Assembly (NCBI GenBank): GCA_905221605.1
Contig: CAJNDS010000001.1
Location: forward strand, 2,566,025 to 2,630,024
Direction of reading: 5' to 3'
Source of the DNA: Symbiodinium natans
Taxonomy: Eukaryota; Sar; Dinophyceae; Suessiales; Symbiodiniaceae
Length of the DNA: 64,000 nt
Made by a program: the position numbers and the translations under genes. A model generated the notes under the pieces. That model searched no databases. It saw nothing but the letters and a program-made list of their open reading frames with translations, and was not told where the DNA came from. Below, piece after piece: positions 40,685-51,813 of this stretch (position 1 is the first letter of the stretch; the number at the start of each line of letters is the position of its first letter).

Positions 40685-41809
40685 TTCTAGGGCTTGCACG
40701 TGCGCGGGGAGTGCACCTTTCCTTTAGAATTAAGGGCGCGCTCCCTATCGCGCAATCGCATAGCTCAGTACCCCCACCCCCACTTAGGCGTTCTACCCCC
40801 AAACCCCTGATAAGGTTGTTTTTTGTGAACTGAAAGGTTATGGCAAGAGGCCAGGGGGGCGTAGCCCTGTCCGAGAGCACCCATGTATCTGCCCAGCAGT
40901 GCTCTCGCCAGTTTAGGGTTTAGGGTTTAGGGAACTGGTTCAACGTACTAGTTCGAGTTCTTTTTTACCAGGGAACTCGTACCATGTTTTCCTTAAACCT
41001 AAAGCCCTAAGCCCTAAACCCTTGAGAACAAATTCCTTTAAACCTTTAACCCTAAACCCCTCAACCCCGGGTCATATACATGAAGAGCCAATTTCCCTGC
41101 ATTCCCTCAATGAGAACTGGGGAGTTGAACTTGGGGGTTTGGGCATTTTGCTGCTCTGTGCCCCTGGTAAGGAAGAACATGTTTGATATTGTGTGGGGTT
41201 CTGAAGCAGATAGTAGTTTAGGGTTTTGGAATTTGAGGTGGTTTAAGGGCGCGCCTCTCTGTGCCCGATTGTCAGGGTCAAGCCACCAAAAATTGTAGGT
41301 ATTCGCGGATACACGTTGACCTCCCCAAACCCTAAACCCTAAACCCTGAAGAAGTTGAAACAGCACCCTGAACCCTAAACCCTAGACCTACAAACCCTAA
41401 ACCCTAAACCCTGAAGAAGTTCAAGCAGTAGACATAGACCTCATGGGTTCCCCCCTACTACCCCCTTTATTCTACCCCCCCCCCCCCTAGGTTCTCCGCA
41501 CAATTGAGGCTTTTTCGGGTAATTCAGGTTATTTAAGGGAGGAACCGACTAAACCCTAGACCCTAGACCCTAAACCCTAAACCCTAAACCCCAAACCCTA
41601 AACCCTAAACCCTAAATCTCTTCTCGTTGGATCCATCTGTGATCTCGATCCGTGGAAGCGAGGGAGTGCGAGATGCAGAAGCCGCAGCCCCTAAACCCTA
41701 AACCCTGAAAACCCTAAACCCTGGAAACCCTAAACCCTAAACCCTAAACCCTTGTGGGGCCCATGGAGTACTTGGAGCCTTAGGGTTGAGGCAAAGGATG
41801 TTCAGTTAG

Positions 41810-41890
41810 CCGGCCGAGATCCCCAACGTCACTTCGAGGGAGCTGCGGTGCAACCTGATGCTGGATTTGGCCGCGGGTCGGCAAGATATG
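41810..41890 (+). CDS. Candidate coding exon, strong
   Basis: Follows TTCAGTTAG; 27 codons in phase 0: PAEIPNVTSRELRCNLMLDL then AAGRQDM. The donor GTTTAGGG at 41891 is the first unit of a long TTTAGGG array. Composition and length are strongly protein-like. Starts with C, and an upstream TAG in frame supports the chosen start. Confidence 0.48.
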
Positions 41891-41998
41891 GTTTAGGGTT
41901 TAGGGTTTAGGGTTTAGGGTTTAGGGTTTAGGGTTTAGGGTTTAGGGTTTAGGGTTTAGGGTTTAGGGTTTAGGGTTTAGGGTTTAGGGTTTAGGGAA
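41889..41998 (+). repeat. Perfect TTTAGGG array (about 15 units)
   Basis: Pure array whose first GT would be the donor of the exon before it. Confidence 0.96.
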
Positions 41999-42169
41999 GC
42001 AGCTGAGAAGATTTGTAACAGTGGTGAAGCATGCAGGGAACCGCTGATTCGCAACAGCAGTGGCAAGGATTACAACTCCAACTTTGACGAATGCTTGCGG
42101 GTGCATCATTGGTACCGATTGAACAGGTCTCAACAGCAGTGGGGCAATTGGCCGCCCGACGAATTTTTC

Positions 42170-42290
42170 TACATGGTACTTATGAACCAATTCAAACTGT
42201 GCTTATAACCCACTATGAGCCCCTAAAGTGCCCTAATATGGGTACAAGTACAGGTATATTTGGTTAGTAAGTACCATGAACCTCCAAGCA
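42170..42290 (+). mobile_element. Family A element, left end truncated
   Basis: Starts at ACATGGTACTTATGAACCAA and ends GTACCATGAACCTCCAAGCA. The outer left TACTTGGAGG is missing. Confidence 0.68.
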
Positions 42291-42429
42291 GAGGACAAGG
42301 AAGAACTACTTTTGGGGGGCCTGAAGAATTCGAGCAGGCTTTTTTGGAGGGGGGCATTATAGTACCCTACTATTGGCGGCCGTGCTACATAAATAGAAAA
42401 TATGAATAGATAAATAGAAAATTTCAACA

Positions 42430-42478
42430 AATAAATAAATAAATGTATATATGTGTATATGTGTGTGTGTGTGTTTTT

Positions 42479-42509
<31 letters not shown>

Positions 42510-42512
42510 GCG
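42430..42512 (+). repeat. AAATA/TATG/GT/T/G composite low-complexity tract
   Basis: AATAAATAAAT, then TATATGTG, GTGTGT, a T run and a G run in succession. Confidence 0.92.
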
Positions 42513-42801
42513 GGGGTTATAAACGTGTAATTGTATAGGAACCATAGCGGAATATATTCCGACCCCTGTACTGTTGAGCTCGCGTCTTGCGCCGCAGCGA
42601 ACACGCACCCGGCGCAAGCTACGACTCCGCCCGGACGCGCGGCCCCTGCAAGTTGCCCTAAATCCTAAACCCTAACCTTTGTCATAGTTGGGCACCCATT
42701 TGCAATTTTAAACGTACTTAAACCCAATTGGGAATATGAATTTAGAATTTAATATTATACCAACCATGAACTAGTAACCCTATGACATGCTCTCGTTGCA
42801 G

Positions 42802-42833
42802 GCCCGAGTCCGCCATCTCCAACAGCGTTCTCT
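42802..42833 (+). CDS. Candidate short exon
   Basis: Acceptor CTCTCGTTGCAG, starts with G; donor GTAACC at 42834. Reads ARVRHLQQRS; other frames are open too. Confidence 0.33.
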
Positions 42834-43091
42834 GTAACCCGATGCATCTCCACCCTTACCGTCATATCCTAAGCCCTCAAAGCCCTTCCACCCGAGGTTT
42901 AGGGCTTAGGGCTTAGGGCTTAGGGTTTAGGGTTTAGGGTTTAGGGTTTAGGGTTTGGGTGCTTGGAGTTTGGGGCTTCGGGCTCGGAGTTTCGCAAGTT
43001 TTGGGCTTGGGCTCGAAACCTCCCAAACCCTTAGCTGCAACCCGCGTCGAGCTAAACAAAGCACTAAACCCTCTAAGGCCTGCTACCGAAG

Positions 43092-43515
43092 GTTTAGGGT
43101 TTAGGGTTTAGGGTTTAGGGTTTAGGGTTTAGGGTTTAGGGTTTAGGGTTTAGGGTTTAGGGTTTAGGGCTCTACTTGAACCTCGACTTCCCCAAAACCA
43201 AAGCTTCCTCTCGGCAGACCGCGTCGTGGCCTTGCAGCAGTTGGCAGCCCACCACCGAGGCGCTGTACCCCGAGGCGGGTGCAGGGTGGAGGGTTTAGGG
43301 TTTAGGGTTAGGGTTTAGGGTCAGGTGGTTTGGGTTTAGGGTTTAGGGTTTGGGGTTTGGGGTTTGGGGTTTGGGGTTTGGGGTTTGGGGTTTAGGGTAT
43401 AGGGTTTAGGGTTTACGGTTTAGGGTATAGGGTTTAGGGTTTATAGGGTTCAGGGTTCAGGGTTCAGGGTTCAGGGTTTAGGGTTTAGGGTTTAGGGTTT
43501 AGGGTTTAGGGTTTA
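43092..43515 (+). repeat. TTTAGGG arrays with TTTGGGG block
   Basis: Pure TTTAGGG at 43092-43170; a unique island at 43172-43290 (coding-like, for example RVVALQQLAAHHRGAV, but no clear AG|G); TTTGGGG block at 43345-43392; TTCAGGG block at 43448-43480; TTTAGGG to 43515. Confidence 0.93.
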
Positions 43516-43630
43516 CGCTGCTACCCTGATGCATGGTTTGCCCCAAATTTGCGTACCGCCTACTTCTGGGGTTTTGACAGGTTTTTTTAGGCTTAGGGTT
43601 CAGGATCTATATCAGCTTCTATCTTGGCAG

Positions 43631-44017
43631 GGCACATATGTCATTCGCCCGTCCTGCTTGGCCATGCACCTCCATCAACAAGGTCTGCTAGACACCTTTC
43701 GCGTGCGGCACCCTTCCCTGAAGGCGTTCACGCACTACTCTTGGTCAGGGTCAGCCAGCAGGCTCGACTCCATTTGGTGGTTGCCCTCTCCGAACCACGA
43801 ACTTCAAGTCCTCAATGCGGCCATCCTGTGGAATTGGGACCGCCGCGCTGACCACGACCCGGTCATCGCCGACCTCAACCTCCAACTTCCCATGGTTGCG
43901 CCCGCGGAGCGTGCGCAAACCCCTTGTTGGAGACAACTAGTGCGCCGCCTAGATCAAGACCTCCCTGAGCACGTAGCTGCCCATGCAGCGTCACACGCGA
44001 AGGCTCTAAGACTCTAA
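43631..44017 (+). pseudogene. 5'-truncated non-LTR retrotransposon: C-terminal part of the endonuclease domain
   Basis: The frame ending at TAA-type stop (44015-44017) encodes the C-terminal third of an exonuclease-endonuclease-phosphatase domain as in LINE-type elements: LLDTFRVRHPSLKAFTHYSW, then SASRLDSIWWLP (the S-R-I/L-D motif) and ADHDPVIADL (the catalytic S/A-D-H motif). The N-terminal catalytic residues and the reverse transcriptase are absent. The homology starts after GGCAG at 43630. In an intact element this domain nicks target DNA for target-primed reverse transcription; this copy is probably dead. Confidence 0.75.
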
Positions 44018-44349
44018 GTGACATGCACAAGCGCTCCATGTCGCTCAGCAGATGTGGGAATCCCTCCCCTGATTTGAAGGGGTTCCCTGTCTATGGCCCC
44101 CTTTTGGGCTCTTTTACTGAAGGGCAAACGGTCTTTGAGGGTTCAGGGTTCAGTGCTTTTCTTGGGCTGAGGTCTTGGATTAGGGTTTAGGGTTTAGGGT
44201 TTGGGGCTTAGGGCTTAGGGTTCAGGGATAGGGTTTTGGCGGCCTTTGGAACCATCCTGAGCCATACGCCCCCAAACCCAAAACCCTTTTGGGGCTTATG
44301 GGGGAGTGGAAAATTTCGGTTTTGGGTGAAGCAGGGGCTCCCGAGCTGG

Positions 44350-44447
44350 TGTAGGGTTTAGGGTTTAGGGTTTGGGGTTTAGGGTTTAGGGTTTAGGGTT
44401 TAGGGTTTAGGGTTTAGGGTTTAGGGTTTAGGGTTTAGGGTTAAGTT
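44350..44447 (+). repeat. TTTAGGG array
   Basis: About 13 units, one TTTGGGG. Confidence 0.95.
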
Positions 44448-45354
44448 GTTGGGGGTTCTGGCTATCCGGAAAGGGTTTGGGTCTTAGGGTTTTGGGGCAA
44501 ATGTAATGTTGGACCCTCTGTAGTAACCCTAAACCCTATACCCTAAACCCTAAGTTGCAAAAAACAAAACCCTAAACCCTAAAGCGGGGCGGGGAAGTGC
44601 CGTTACAATGTCAAAGCTTGCTGTCCTTTCAGGGTCTCACCTCCGTTCTGGTTGTTGCAGGGCCCCTTATAAGGTCAAGCGGGGGAGGGAACACATTCAA
44701 CAGGCTCTAACGCTGTGGTAGGGTTTAGGGTTTAGGGTTTAGGGTTCAGGGTTCAGGGTTTAGCGTTTAGGGTTGAGGGTTTAGGGTTTAGGGTTGGGGA
44801 AATTGTTGCCGCGAACGCTCGGTGAACAATCAGTTGTGCCGTACCAGACAGGCGGTCCTCACTTGCATCCGAAGCGTCGATGTCCTATACCCACTAGGTT
44901 CTCAAAGTCTGTGGATCCTAAACCCTAATTCCTAAACCCTAAACCCTAAACCCTAAACCCTAAACCCCGGGCGTCGGGGTGGGGCACATAACTTGCAGGG
45001 CTGGGCTCCGAGTTTAGAGCCCCTCTCTCCAACTTCGACAAGCACTGCACCCTAAGCCCTACCTTGGGGGCGAAATTTAGGGTTTAGGGTTTAGGGTTTA
45101 GGGTTTAGGGTTTAGGGTTTAGAGTTTATGGTGCTACGATCACCCCTATGAAGGTTTATGGACCCTAGGCCCTTTTAGGGTTCATGTCATTCTTCAAGGC
45201 AAAGCTTAAAGCCTGGGGTTTGCAAACCTTAGGGCTTACAACAGCAACACCGATAGCCCACTTAAACCCCAAACCCTAAACCCTAAACCCTAAACCCTAA
45301 ACCCTAAACCCTAAACCCTAAACCCTAAACCCTAACGTCATGCACCGCCTGCAG

Positions 45355-45438
45355 GTGCCTGCAGCAACCCCGGCGCTGTTGCAAGAGGTCGCGCTCGCTT
45401 GGGCTTTACGGTGGCATGGAGCCGAAGGGCTCATTTAG
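45355..45438 (+). CDS. Repeated exon family, copy 1 of 5
   Basis: Acceptor GCCTGCAG, starts with G. Reads VPAATPALLQEVALAWALRW then HGAEGLI and TAG at the start of a TTTAGGG array (CATTTAGGG). CCCTAAA array to the left. Shares VPAA...PALL-H/Q-E with four copies downstream. Confidence 0.5.
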   Translation: MPAATPALLQEVALAWALRWHGAEGLI

Positions 45439-45873
45439 GGTTTAGGGTTTTTAGGGTTTAGGGTTTAGGGTTAGGGTTTAGGGTTTAGGGTTTAGGGTTT
45501 AGGGTTTAGGGTTTAGGGTTTATGGTACTACGACCACCCCTATGAAGGTTTATGCTCTTCAGGTTTTCTGACTCTAGCATGTACGGGGTGGCTTTGGGTC
45601 AGGGAAGCTTTTTTGTAGTTCCAGGTCGCGAGAAATCACTTCCACCTACACACCTTGCACTCCCCAAAATCACCCACACCCCGGTCCGGCGCACAAATGC
45701 TCATGGAACCTGTTTGAGTATAGCTTCAGACTCAAGTGCCCTAGACCGTCAACCCCAAGCCCTAAACCCTAAACCCTAAACCCTAAATCCTAAATCCTAA
45801 ACCCTAAACCCTAAACCCTAAATCCTAAACCCTAAACCCTAAACCCTAAACCCTTAACCAACTCTGAAAGCAG

Positions 45874-45957
45874 GTGCCTGCTGCAGCTTCAGCCACTTTG
45901 CCAGCGCTCTTGCACGAGGCCGCACCGGCTTCGGCTTCTGGGGGGCTTGTTGTATAG
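45874..45957 (+). CDS. Repeated exon family, copy 2 of 5
   Basis: Acceptor GAAAGCAG; VPAAASATLPALLHEAAPAS then ASGGLVV and TAG at the array edge (GTATAGGG). CCCTAAA array on the left, TTTAGGG on the right. Confidence 0.52.
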   Translation: MPAAASATLPALLHEAAPASASGGLVV

Positions 45958-46549
45958 GGTTTAGGGTTTAGGGTTCAGGGTTCAGGGTTTAGGGTTTAGG
46001 ATTTCGGGCTTATGGTTTTAGAGGTTTCGAATTCGATTTCAGCTTTTGAACCTTGACTTTTAGAACGGGGTAAGTAATCCAAAAGGCTATGTGACAGTTC
46101 TAGTCGCCAGTCAGGTGTGCCCCCTCTCACCACACCGACTCGGAGTTTTCAAACGGCAGGGTCATGAATGCAAGACCCGGTTCGTCTTTAGGGATCTAAA
46201 AATGCGCTACCTGCTACCTGAACAGAGACATTGGTTTAGGGTTTAGGGTTTAGGGTTTAGGGGTTCTATAGCCCTGGTATGGGAACTTCATTCAAGCTCG
46301 CCAACAAGAGCCCAGTTAAGGCCAAGGCTGCATGTCGAGCATGTGCCCACAAGACTAGGAAGTGTCGCAGAAGAGGTGGAGGGGTAGTCTCGAAGCCCAC
46401 CGCCAAAGCGGTTTAGGGTTTAGGGTTTAGGGTTTAGGTTTATGGCTTAGGGTTTAGGGTTTGGGGTTTCGGGTTTAGGGTTTAGGGTTGAGGGCAACAT
46501 CTCTACTCCTCAAAGCCTGAACGAGCTGGACCATGAACCCCACGAGCAG

Positions 46550-46627
46550 GTGCCTGCTGCAACTTCAGCTGCTATGCCGGCGCTGTTGCACGAGGTCGTG
46601 TCTGCTTGTCACCACACCAACGTTTAG
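46550..46627 (+). CDS. Repeated exon family, copy 3 of 5
   Basis: Acceptor CACGAGCAG; VPAATSAAMPALLHEVVSAC then HHTNV and TAG from GTTTAGGG. Preceded by GAGCTGGACCATGAACCCCA, shared with copy 4. Confidence 0.52.
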   Translation: MPAATSAAMPALLHEVVSACHHTNV

Positions 46628-46950
46628 GGTTTAGGGTTTAGGGTTTAGGGTTTTCAAGCAAAACACATTTGAACTATCAAGGCAATACTCGCGGAGTAGT
46701 GGTTGACTAGGTTTGAAGGGGCCTTACATGACGTCGCAAGCACCATAGTAGCAGCATTATTTGCTAGACACCCCTGGCACGGTAACTTGGTTCAGAGCAT
46801 GTGCCCACACGCCGGGGACGAAGAAGTGTCGCATAATTAGTTGGCGGGCTACTCTCGGAGCCTAAACGCTAAACCCTAAACCCTAAACCCTAAAGCCTCC
46901 AATTGCTCCCGTAAACCTAAAACCCGCTGGACCATGATCCACGAAAGCAG

Positions 46951-47013
46951 GTGCCTCCCGGAACTTCAGCCGCTTTGCCGGCGCTGTTGCACGAGGCCGA
47001 CTCCCGGGTTTAG
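46951..47013 (+). CDS. Repeated exon family, copy 4 of 5
   Basis: Acceptor CGAAAGCAG; VPPGTSAALPALLHEADSRV then TAG from GTTTAGGG. 401 bp after copy 3. If GT of GTTTAG is a donor, the exon ends in phase 0 before the last V. Confidence 0.52.
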   Translation: MPPGTSAALPALLHEADSRV

Positions 47014-47367
47014 GGTTTAGGGTTTAGGGTTTAGGGTTTAGGGTTTAGGGTTTAGGGTTTAGGGTTTAGGGTTTAGGGGGGGGGGGGGGGTTGGATTCTC
47101 AATGCCTCAGTGCAGTGCACGCGGAGCTGCGGTGTTCTTTTTAGGGACCTTAATTGCGCTGTCACCATCATAGCGACGTTTTTGATTTGCTATACTCTCA
47201 CCCTGGCATGGTAACGTGGCTCAGTTCTTCGTAGTAAGTTGACGGGCCTATCTCTGAGCCTATACCGCCCAAGCTTCCCACTGCGACATCTCTACACCTC
47301 CAAGCATAAACCCACCAGACCCTCAATCTAAACCCTAAACCCTAAACCCTAAAAGCCCCAGAAGCAG

Positions 47368-47436
47368 GTGCCCGCTGCAACCTCGGCCACTTTGCCTGGA
47401 CTCTTGCACGAGGTCGCGCCGGCTTGGAGAGTTTAG
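47368..47436 (+). CDS. Repeated exon family, copy 5 of 5
   Basis: Acceptor CAGAAGCAG; VPAATSATLPGLLHEVAPAW then RV and TAG from GTTTAG. 417 bp after copy 4. The frame is open in all five copies although the nucleotides differ, which argues for coding constraint. Confidence 0.52.
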   Translation: MPAATSATLPGLLHEVAPAWRV

Positions 47437-48128
47437 AGCATAGGACAGTTCCCTCCCTAAACCCCAAACCCCAAACCCTAAACCCTAAACCCCAAACCCC
47501 AAACCCCAAACCCCAAACCCTAAACCCTAAACCCTAAACCCTGGTCCCTTAGCAAGGCGCCTTGCACTTCTTAACAAGGGTTCTGAAGTATAGGCCTCGA
47601 GGCCTGATAGGGTATATTATGTATGCACGCACAGAAGGGCTCACCAATGAAAGTGCCCATACTCAGGGCTACCCTCAACCCAAAACCCCAAACCCTAAAC
47701 CCTAAACCCCAAACCCCAAACCCTAAACCCCCCAACCCTAAAGGAACCACACCACCTGAAGCTCTTTGGGGCCGCGCCCGACCCCCCCCCCCAGGCTGCC
47801 AGGCAGCCCCTCGTCGCCGCGCCGCAACTCTAAGCCCATAAGGCCTACCTGGGACCCTCTTTACCGACAGTTTAGGGTTTTGGGTTTCGGGTTTAGGGTT
47901 TAGGGTTTAGGGTCTAGCTTTTAGGGTTTAGGGTTTAGGGTGACTTCCCTTTCATTTTAGTAGGTACAACACATATACGTAAAGAGGGTACCAGGTATAG
48001 ACTCTAAAACCCTACACCCTACGTCAGGCCCCTAAACCCTGAAACCGTCAACCCTTTCATTCCGGGGCAGCATCTACGCAACCGCATGTAAACGGCGCGG
48101 CTTTTTGGCTGAGTTTATGCTTAACCCC

Positions 48129-48242
48129 CCATGAGTAGGGGATCCGAAGTATGGGCCCTAATTTAGGTCCCCTGTTATATACCACTTCCTTTGAACCCCT
48201 TTAAGCAAGGGTCAGGGACCATGCTAAGGGCCCATGGTTCCA
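48129..48242 (+). mobile_element. Family I hairpin element, diverged copy
   Basis: CATGAGTAGGGGATCCGAAG and TATGGGCCCTAATT left; GGGACCATGCTAAGGGCCCA right. Confidence 0.55.
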
Positions 48243-48419
48243 ACCTTAGACTGACGCCCGGCAAAAAAACAACGACAAAGTCCGATCAAAGCTCATGAAG
48301 CCCAGTGCAAACCCTTTAGGGTTTAGGGTTTAGGGTTTAGGGTTTAGGGTTTAGGGTTTAGGGTTTAGGGTTTAGGGTTTAGGGTTTAGGGCTGTCTAAA
48401 ACCCACCCATACGCTCTAT

Positions 48420-49470
48420 AAACACCTGCAAAGCCCCTTCCCATCTTGTGAAGCCCTGCCAATAACCCTGAACCCTCTAAACCCTCAAAATCCTTTACAC
48501 CCTCTAAACCCTGAAAAAACTCTATAAACCCGCTACCCACTAAACCCTCCAAACCCCTAAGCCCTAAACCATCTAGACCATCTAAACCCCCTAAACCCCT
48601 GAACCCACAACCCTAAACCCTCTAACCCTCCAAACCCTCCAAACCCTCCAAACCCTCCAAACCCTCCAAACCCTCTATATCCCCTAAACCCCTGAACCTG
48701 AACCCTAAACCCTCCAAACCCCCTAAACCCCAAGGGTTGTAAACCCTCGAACCCTGAATCCTAAACCCTCTAAACCCCCTAAACCCCTGAACCCAGAACC
48801 CTAAACGCACAAACCCTATAAACTTGAACCCCTATACACTAAGCCCTATAAGCCCTATAAGTCCTAAACCCCCTAAACACCCTAAACCCCCTAAACCCCC
48901 TAAACTCCTGAACCCAAAACCCTACAAACCCTATAAACCCTCAAAACTGTATAAGCTCTAAAAACCCCTGAACCCCCTAAAAACCCTAAACCCCTGAACC
49001 TCCTAAACCCTAAACCCTAAAAACCCTAAAACCCTCGAAACCCCCTAAACTGAACACCTTAAGCCCCTTAAGCCCCTGAACCTGAAACCCTAGTCCCTCT
49101 AAACCCTCAAAACCGTATAAGCTTAAACCCCTGAAGCCCTAAACCTTAACCCCTAAACCCTACAAACCCTATAAACCCTCGAAACCCCTAAACTAAACCC
49201 CTTAAGACCCCTTAAACCCCTGAACCCGAAACCCTAACCCTCTAAGCCCTCTAAACCCCCTAAACCCCCTAAACCCTCTAAACCCCTAAACCCTCTAAAC
49301 CCTCTAAACCCCCGAAACCCCCGAAACCCCCCAAAACCCTCTAAGACCCCTAAACCCTCTCAACCCCCGAAACCCCCTAAACCCCCTAAAACCTTCTAAG
49401 ACCCCTAAACCCTCTAAACCCCCTAAACCCCCGAAACCCCTAACCCCTCTAAACCCTCAATCCCCCCCCC
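48420..49470 (-). repeat. Large degenerate C-rich telomere-like field
   Basis: About 1 kb of CCCTAAA, CCCCTAAA, CCCTCTAAA, CCCTGAA and CCCTATAAA units in shuffled order, including a CCCTCCAAA block at 48623-48672. No coding potential. It looks like old array sequence with expanded variant units. Confidence 0.93.
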
Positions 49471-50178
49471 CTCTCCTGGGAGTAGGACACGCAGCTCTCA
49501 GCCTCAGCCAGGACTCGAAGCCACAAGAAAGGGTTGAGGGTTGAGGGTTGAGGGTTTAGGGTTTAGGGTTTAGGGTTTAGGGTTTAGGGTCAGGGGTTGG
49601 CTTAGAGGGTTTTGGGGTTTTGGGTCTTGGGGTTCAGGGTGTTGGGTTTACTTGGGGGTGAAGGGCTGTTGAGGAGTCAGGGTTTATTTGGGTGGGGTCA
49701 GGTTTTGGCCAGGGTTTAGGGTTAGATAGCAGAACCCGAAATGGGACCGCAATTCAGGGAACTGCCCCTCACATGTTCAGGAGCAATAATCAAGGATGCT
49801 TAGGGTTTAGGCTTGGGTTTAACCTAAGCCCTGCTTGGCTGCTTGTGGGGCTGGGTAGATGGGACGCTCCCGTCCTCTCCTTGGCTACAGGATGTGGGTA
49901 GTTCTGAAAATTCGGCCCCCTTTCCTATCCCTTTCCTAATTTTTGCTTATGTGCCTTTCTGGGGCCCCATTTCTGGGTAACCCTTGGATTGAGGTTCCCC
50001 AAAAGGGGACCCTCCCCCGACACTTCGGCCTTGACCGGGTTTCGTTGGGACTTAGAAACCCTAAACCCTAAAACCCTAAGCCCTAAACCCTACAAGCTAA
50101 GCCCTAAACCCTAAACCCTAAACCCTAAACCCTAAACCCTAAACCCTAAACCCTAAACCCTGAACATTCAGATTGCAG

Positions 50179-50292
50179 GACCTTTCAGAGGCCGATGTTT
50201 TAGTTCAAAGGGCTCCCATGCAATGCCGTCTCAGCTTGGGTGCCACTTCCCAATTGGGGTGCTGCCTCGCTGCCCCCGGTCTGGTTATGTGA
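50179..50292 (+). CDS. Candidate coding exon, possibly terminal
   Basis: Acceptor TCAGATTGCAG, starts with G; open for 37 codons to TGA (50290-50292): DLSEADVLVQRAPMQCRLSL then GATSQLGCCLAAPGLVM. A CCCTAAA array ends 15 bases upstream. A GT at 50284 could end it earlier. Function unknown. Confidence 0.42.
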   Translation, partial: DLSEADVLVQRAPMQCRLSLGATSQLGCCLAAPGLVM

Positions 50293-51540
50293 GAGAAGAT
50301 GCGTTCCTTGTTTTCCCCATATCAGCTTTGCTGCTCACCCCTATCCTGCAAACTTCACAACCGAAGTTGCGCGTTGAAAGGCCCCAGCAATCCGCAATGC
50401 CCGTGTCGAAGCGACACACCATATTTGAGAGCAGCTCTCTATCCAGCTTAGTCAAAGAGCTCACATGATTCACTGCGGATCACTCCAAGTGCCTTCGCTT
50501 GTTGGCACTCTCTTTGGGTGCCTTTTTGCAACCAATGATGCACGACAGCGAAATCTTGTCCCTGGGTCCTAGCTTTGGGTTTCCAGGTCCAGGCTCTGCA
50601 ATCTAGCTTGTTCATATCGATCTTTTTCTTGTCGAGGTCGGGGTAGTAGCTGCAGCCAAAGCTGCTCCTTAAATTAGATCTCGCTGGAAAAAGAAAAACA
50701 CATGTTTTTACTCAAAAACGACGCCTCAAAATGGGCTCTTTTAACTAGGATATGCCAAGCTGCGTTCCCTCAAATTTCTCTCCACTTGACATGCGGCCCT
50801 GAAAAAGAGGCAGGTTCGTCACGGAGAAGTTCGTGTGGCTTATGTAGGTTCCTTCGATCTGGCCGAACCTTTCAGTCAACCACGCTGGCACAGTGGAAGC
50901 ATTGCTGAGCAACTTCTTGCGGTTTTCTCTGTCTTCACGAGCTGCTGGTCATATAGTCAGCAGACATAGTTGAAAGGAAAACTTCGATTCCAGTATTTGC
51001 CTAAATTCAGCGTCCAGGTCATGGAAAGAAGCCATGGCTGATGGATGAAGTAGTGCAACCAATCTAGATAAGCATACAAGCACCTACCCCGAATCGTACT
51101 TCCTAAGGAACAAGCTGCTGTAAAAAAACAGTGGGACGCATAAATGCCCCTTGCCCTCGTGTGACTAGAATCCTCTGCTATCATAGACTAATCCTCTGTC
51201 AATAACATAACTGCGTGGCCTCTGGCGACGGAGCCAGCTGCTCATGTAAGCGGTACACCAGCTCGGAAGCAGTGCGGTGTTTCACAGGCAACACGGTTGT
51301 TGAGGTAGAATGCCTTGAGAACCCTAGGCCTTATACAAATAATACCTACATTGGGGTCTAAAGTCTGTAAATGATGCCTACTTTGGGCTATTTGGAGCCT
51401 TAGGGGAATGCTTCGGTTAGTTGTACATGTCTCGCCAGTCGAGTCGTAGATGTACATGCTTTTTTTTTGGTTCGGGACACGTCAGTTCTGCAGGGACTCT
51501 TTGCTACTATCGCAAGTTTAATTCGGGGTCGTAGAACGCA
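50293..51540. other. Telomere-free unique region, no gene recognised
   Basis: About 1.25 kb of unique DNA without telomere-type units. Short open frames on both strands (up to 81 codons) have ordinary composition, but none stands out and no splice chain was found. It contrasts sharply with the flanking repeat-dense DNA. Confidence 0.45.
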
Positions 51541-51554
51541 AAAATATGCATAAA

Positions 51555-51778
51555 CATCAGAAACATACATATATATATATATATCACTAGGTCATATACA
51601 TGCATACATATGACATAGGAGAATATACATATATATATATATATATATATATGTACATGTATGTAAGTGTATGGATAATATATGCATATATACATAGAGA
51701 GAGAGAGAGAGAGAGACATAGAGAGAGAAACACCTTACACCCCCAACTTAGGGCACTATTGACCGACACATCAGGGAT

Positions 51779-51813
<35 letters not shown>
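51555..51813. repeat. Cluster of (TA)n, (GA)n and poly(C) tracts
   Basis: TA-rich microsatellites at 51567-51590 and 51625-51655, (GA)n at 51697-51729 and an uninterrupted poly(C) run of about 33 bases at 51781-51813. Confidence 0.95.

Larger units (their letters stand above)
46270..47330 (+). repeat. Tandem ~400-420-bp units carrying the exon family
   Basis: Beyond the exon, the units share CCCTGGCACGGTAACTTGG (46777; variants at 46273 and 47204), CAACATCTCTACTCCTCAAA (46494; variant at 47286) and the GCTGGACCATGA stretch before the acceptor. Telomere tracts occur at different places in the units. Confidence 0.7.

Noticed and set aside
41061-41366. 101-codon minus-strand frame
   Set aside because: It starts and ends in telomere-type units, has no recognised motif, and lies opposite to the strand of all exon candidates.
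43172-43290. Island reading RVVALQQLAAHHRGAV as an exon
   Set aside because: Two frames are equally open, and the AG before it is not followed by G. Left unannotated as an exon.
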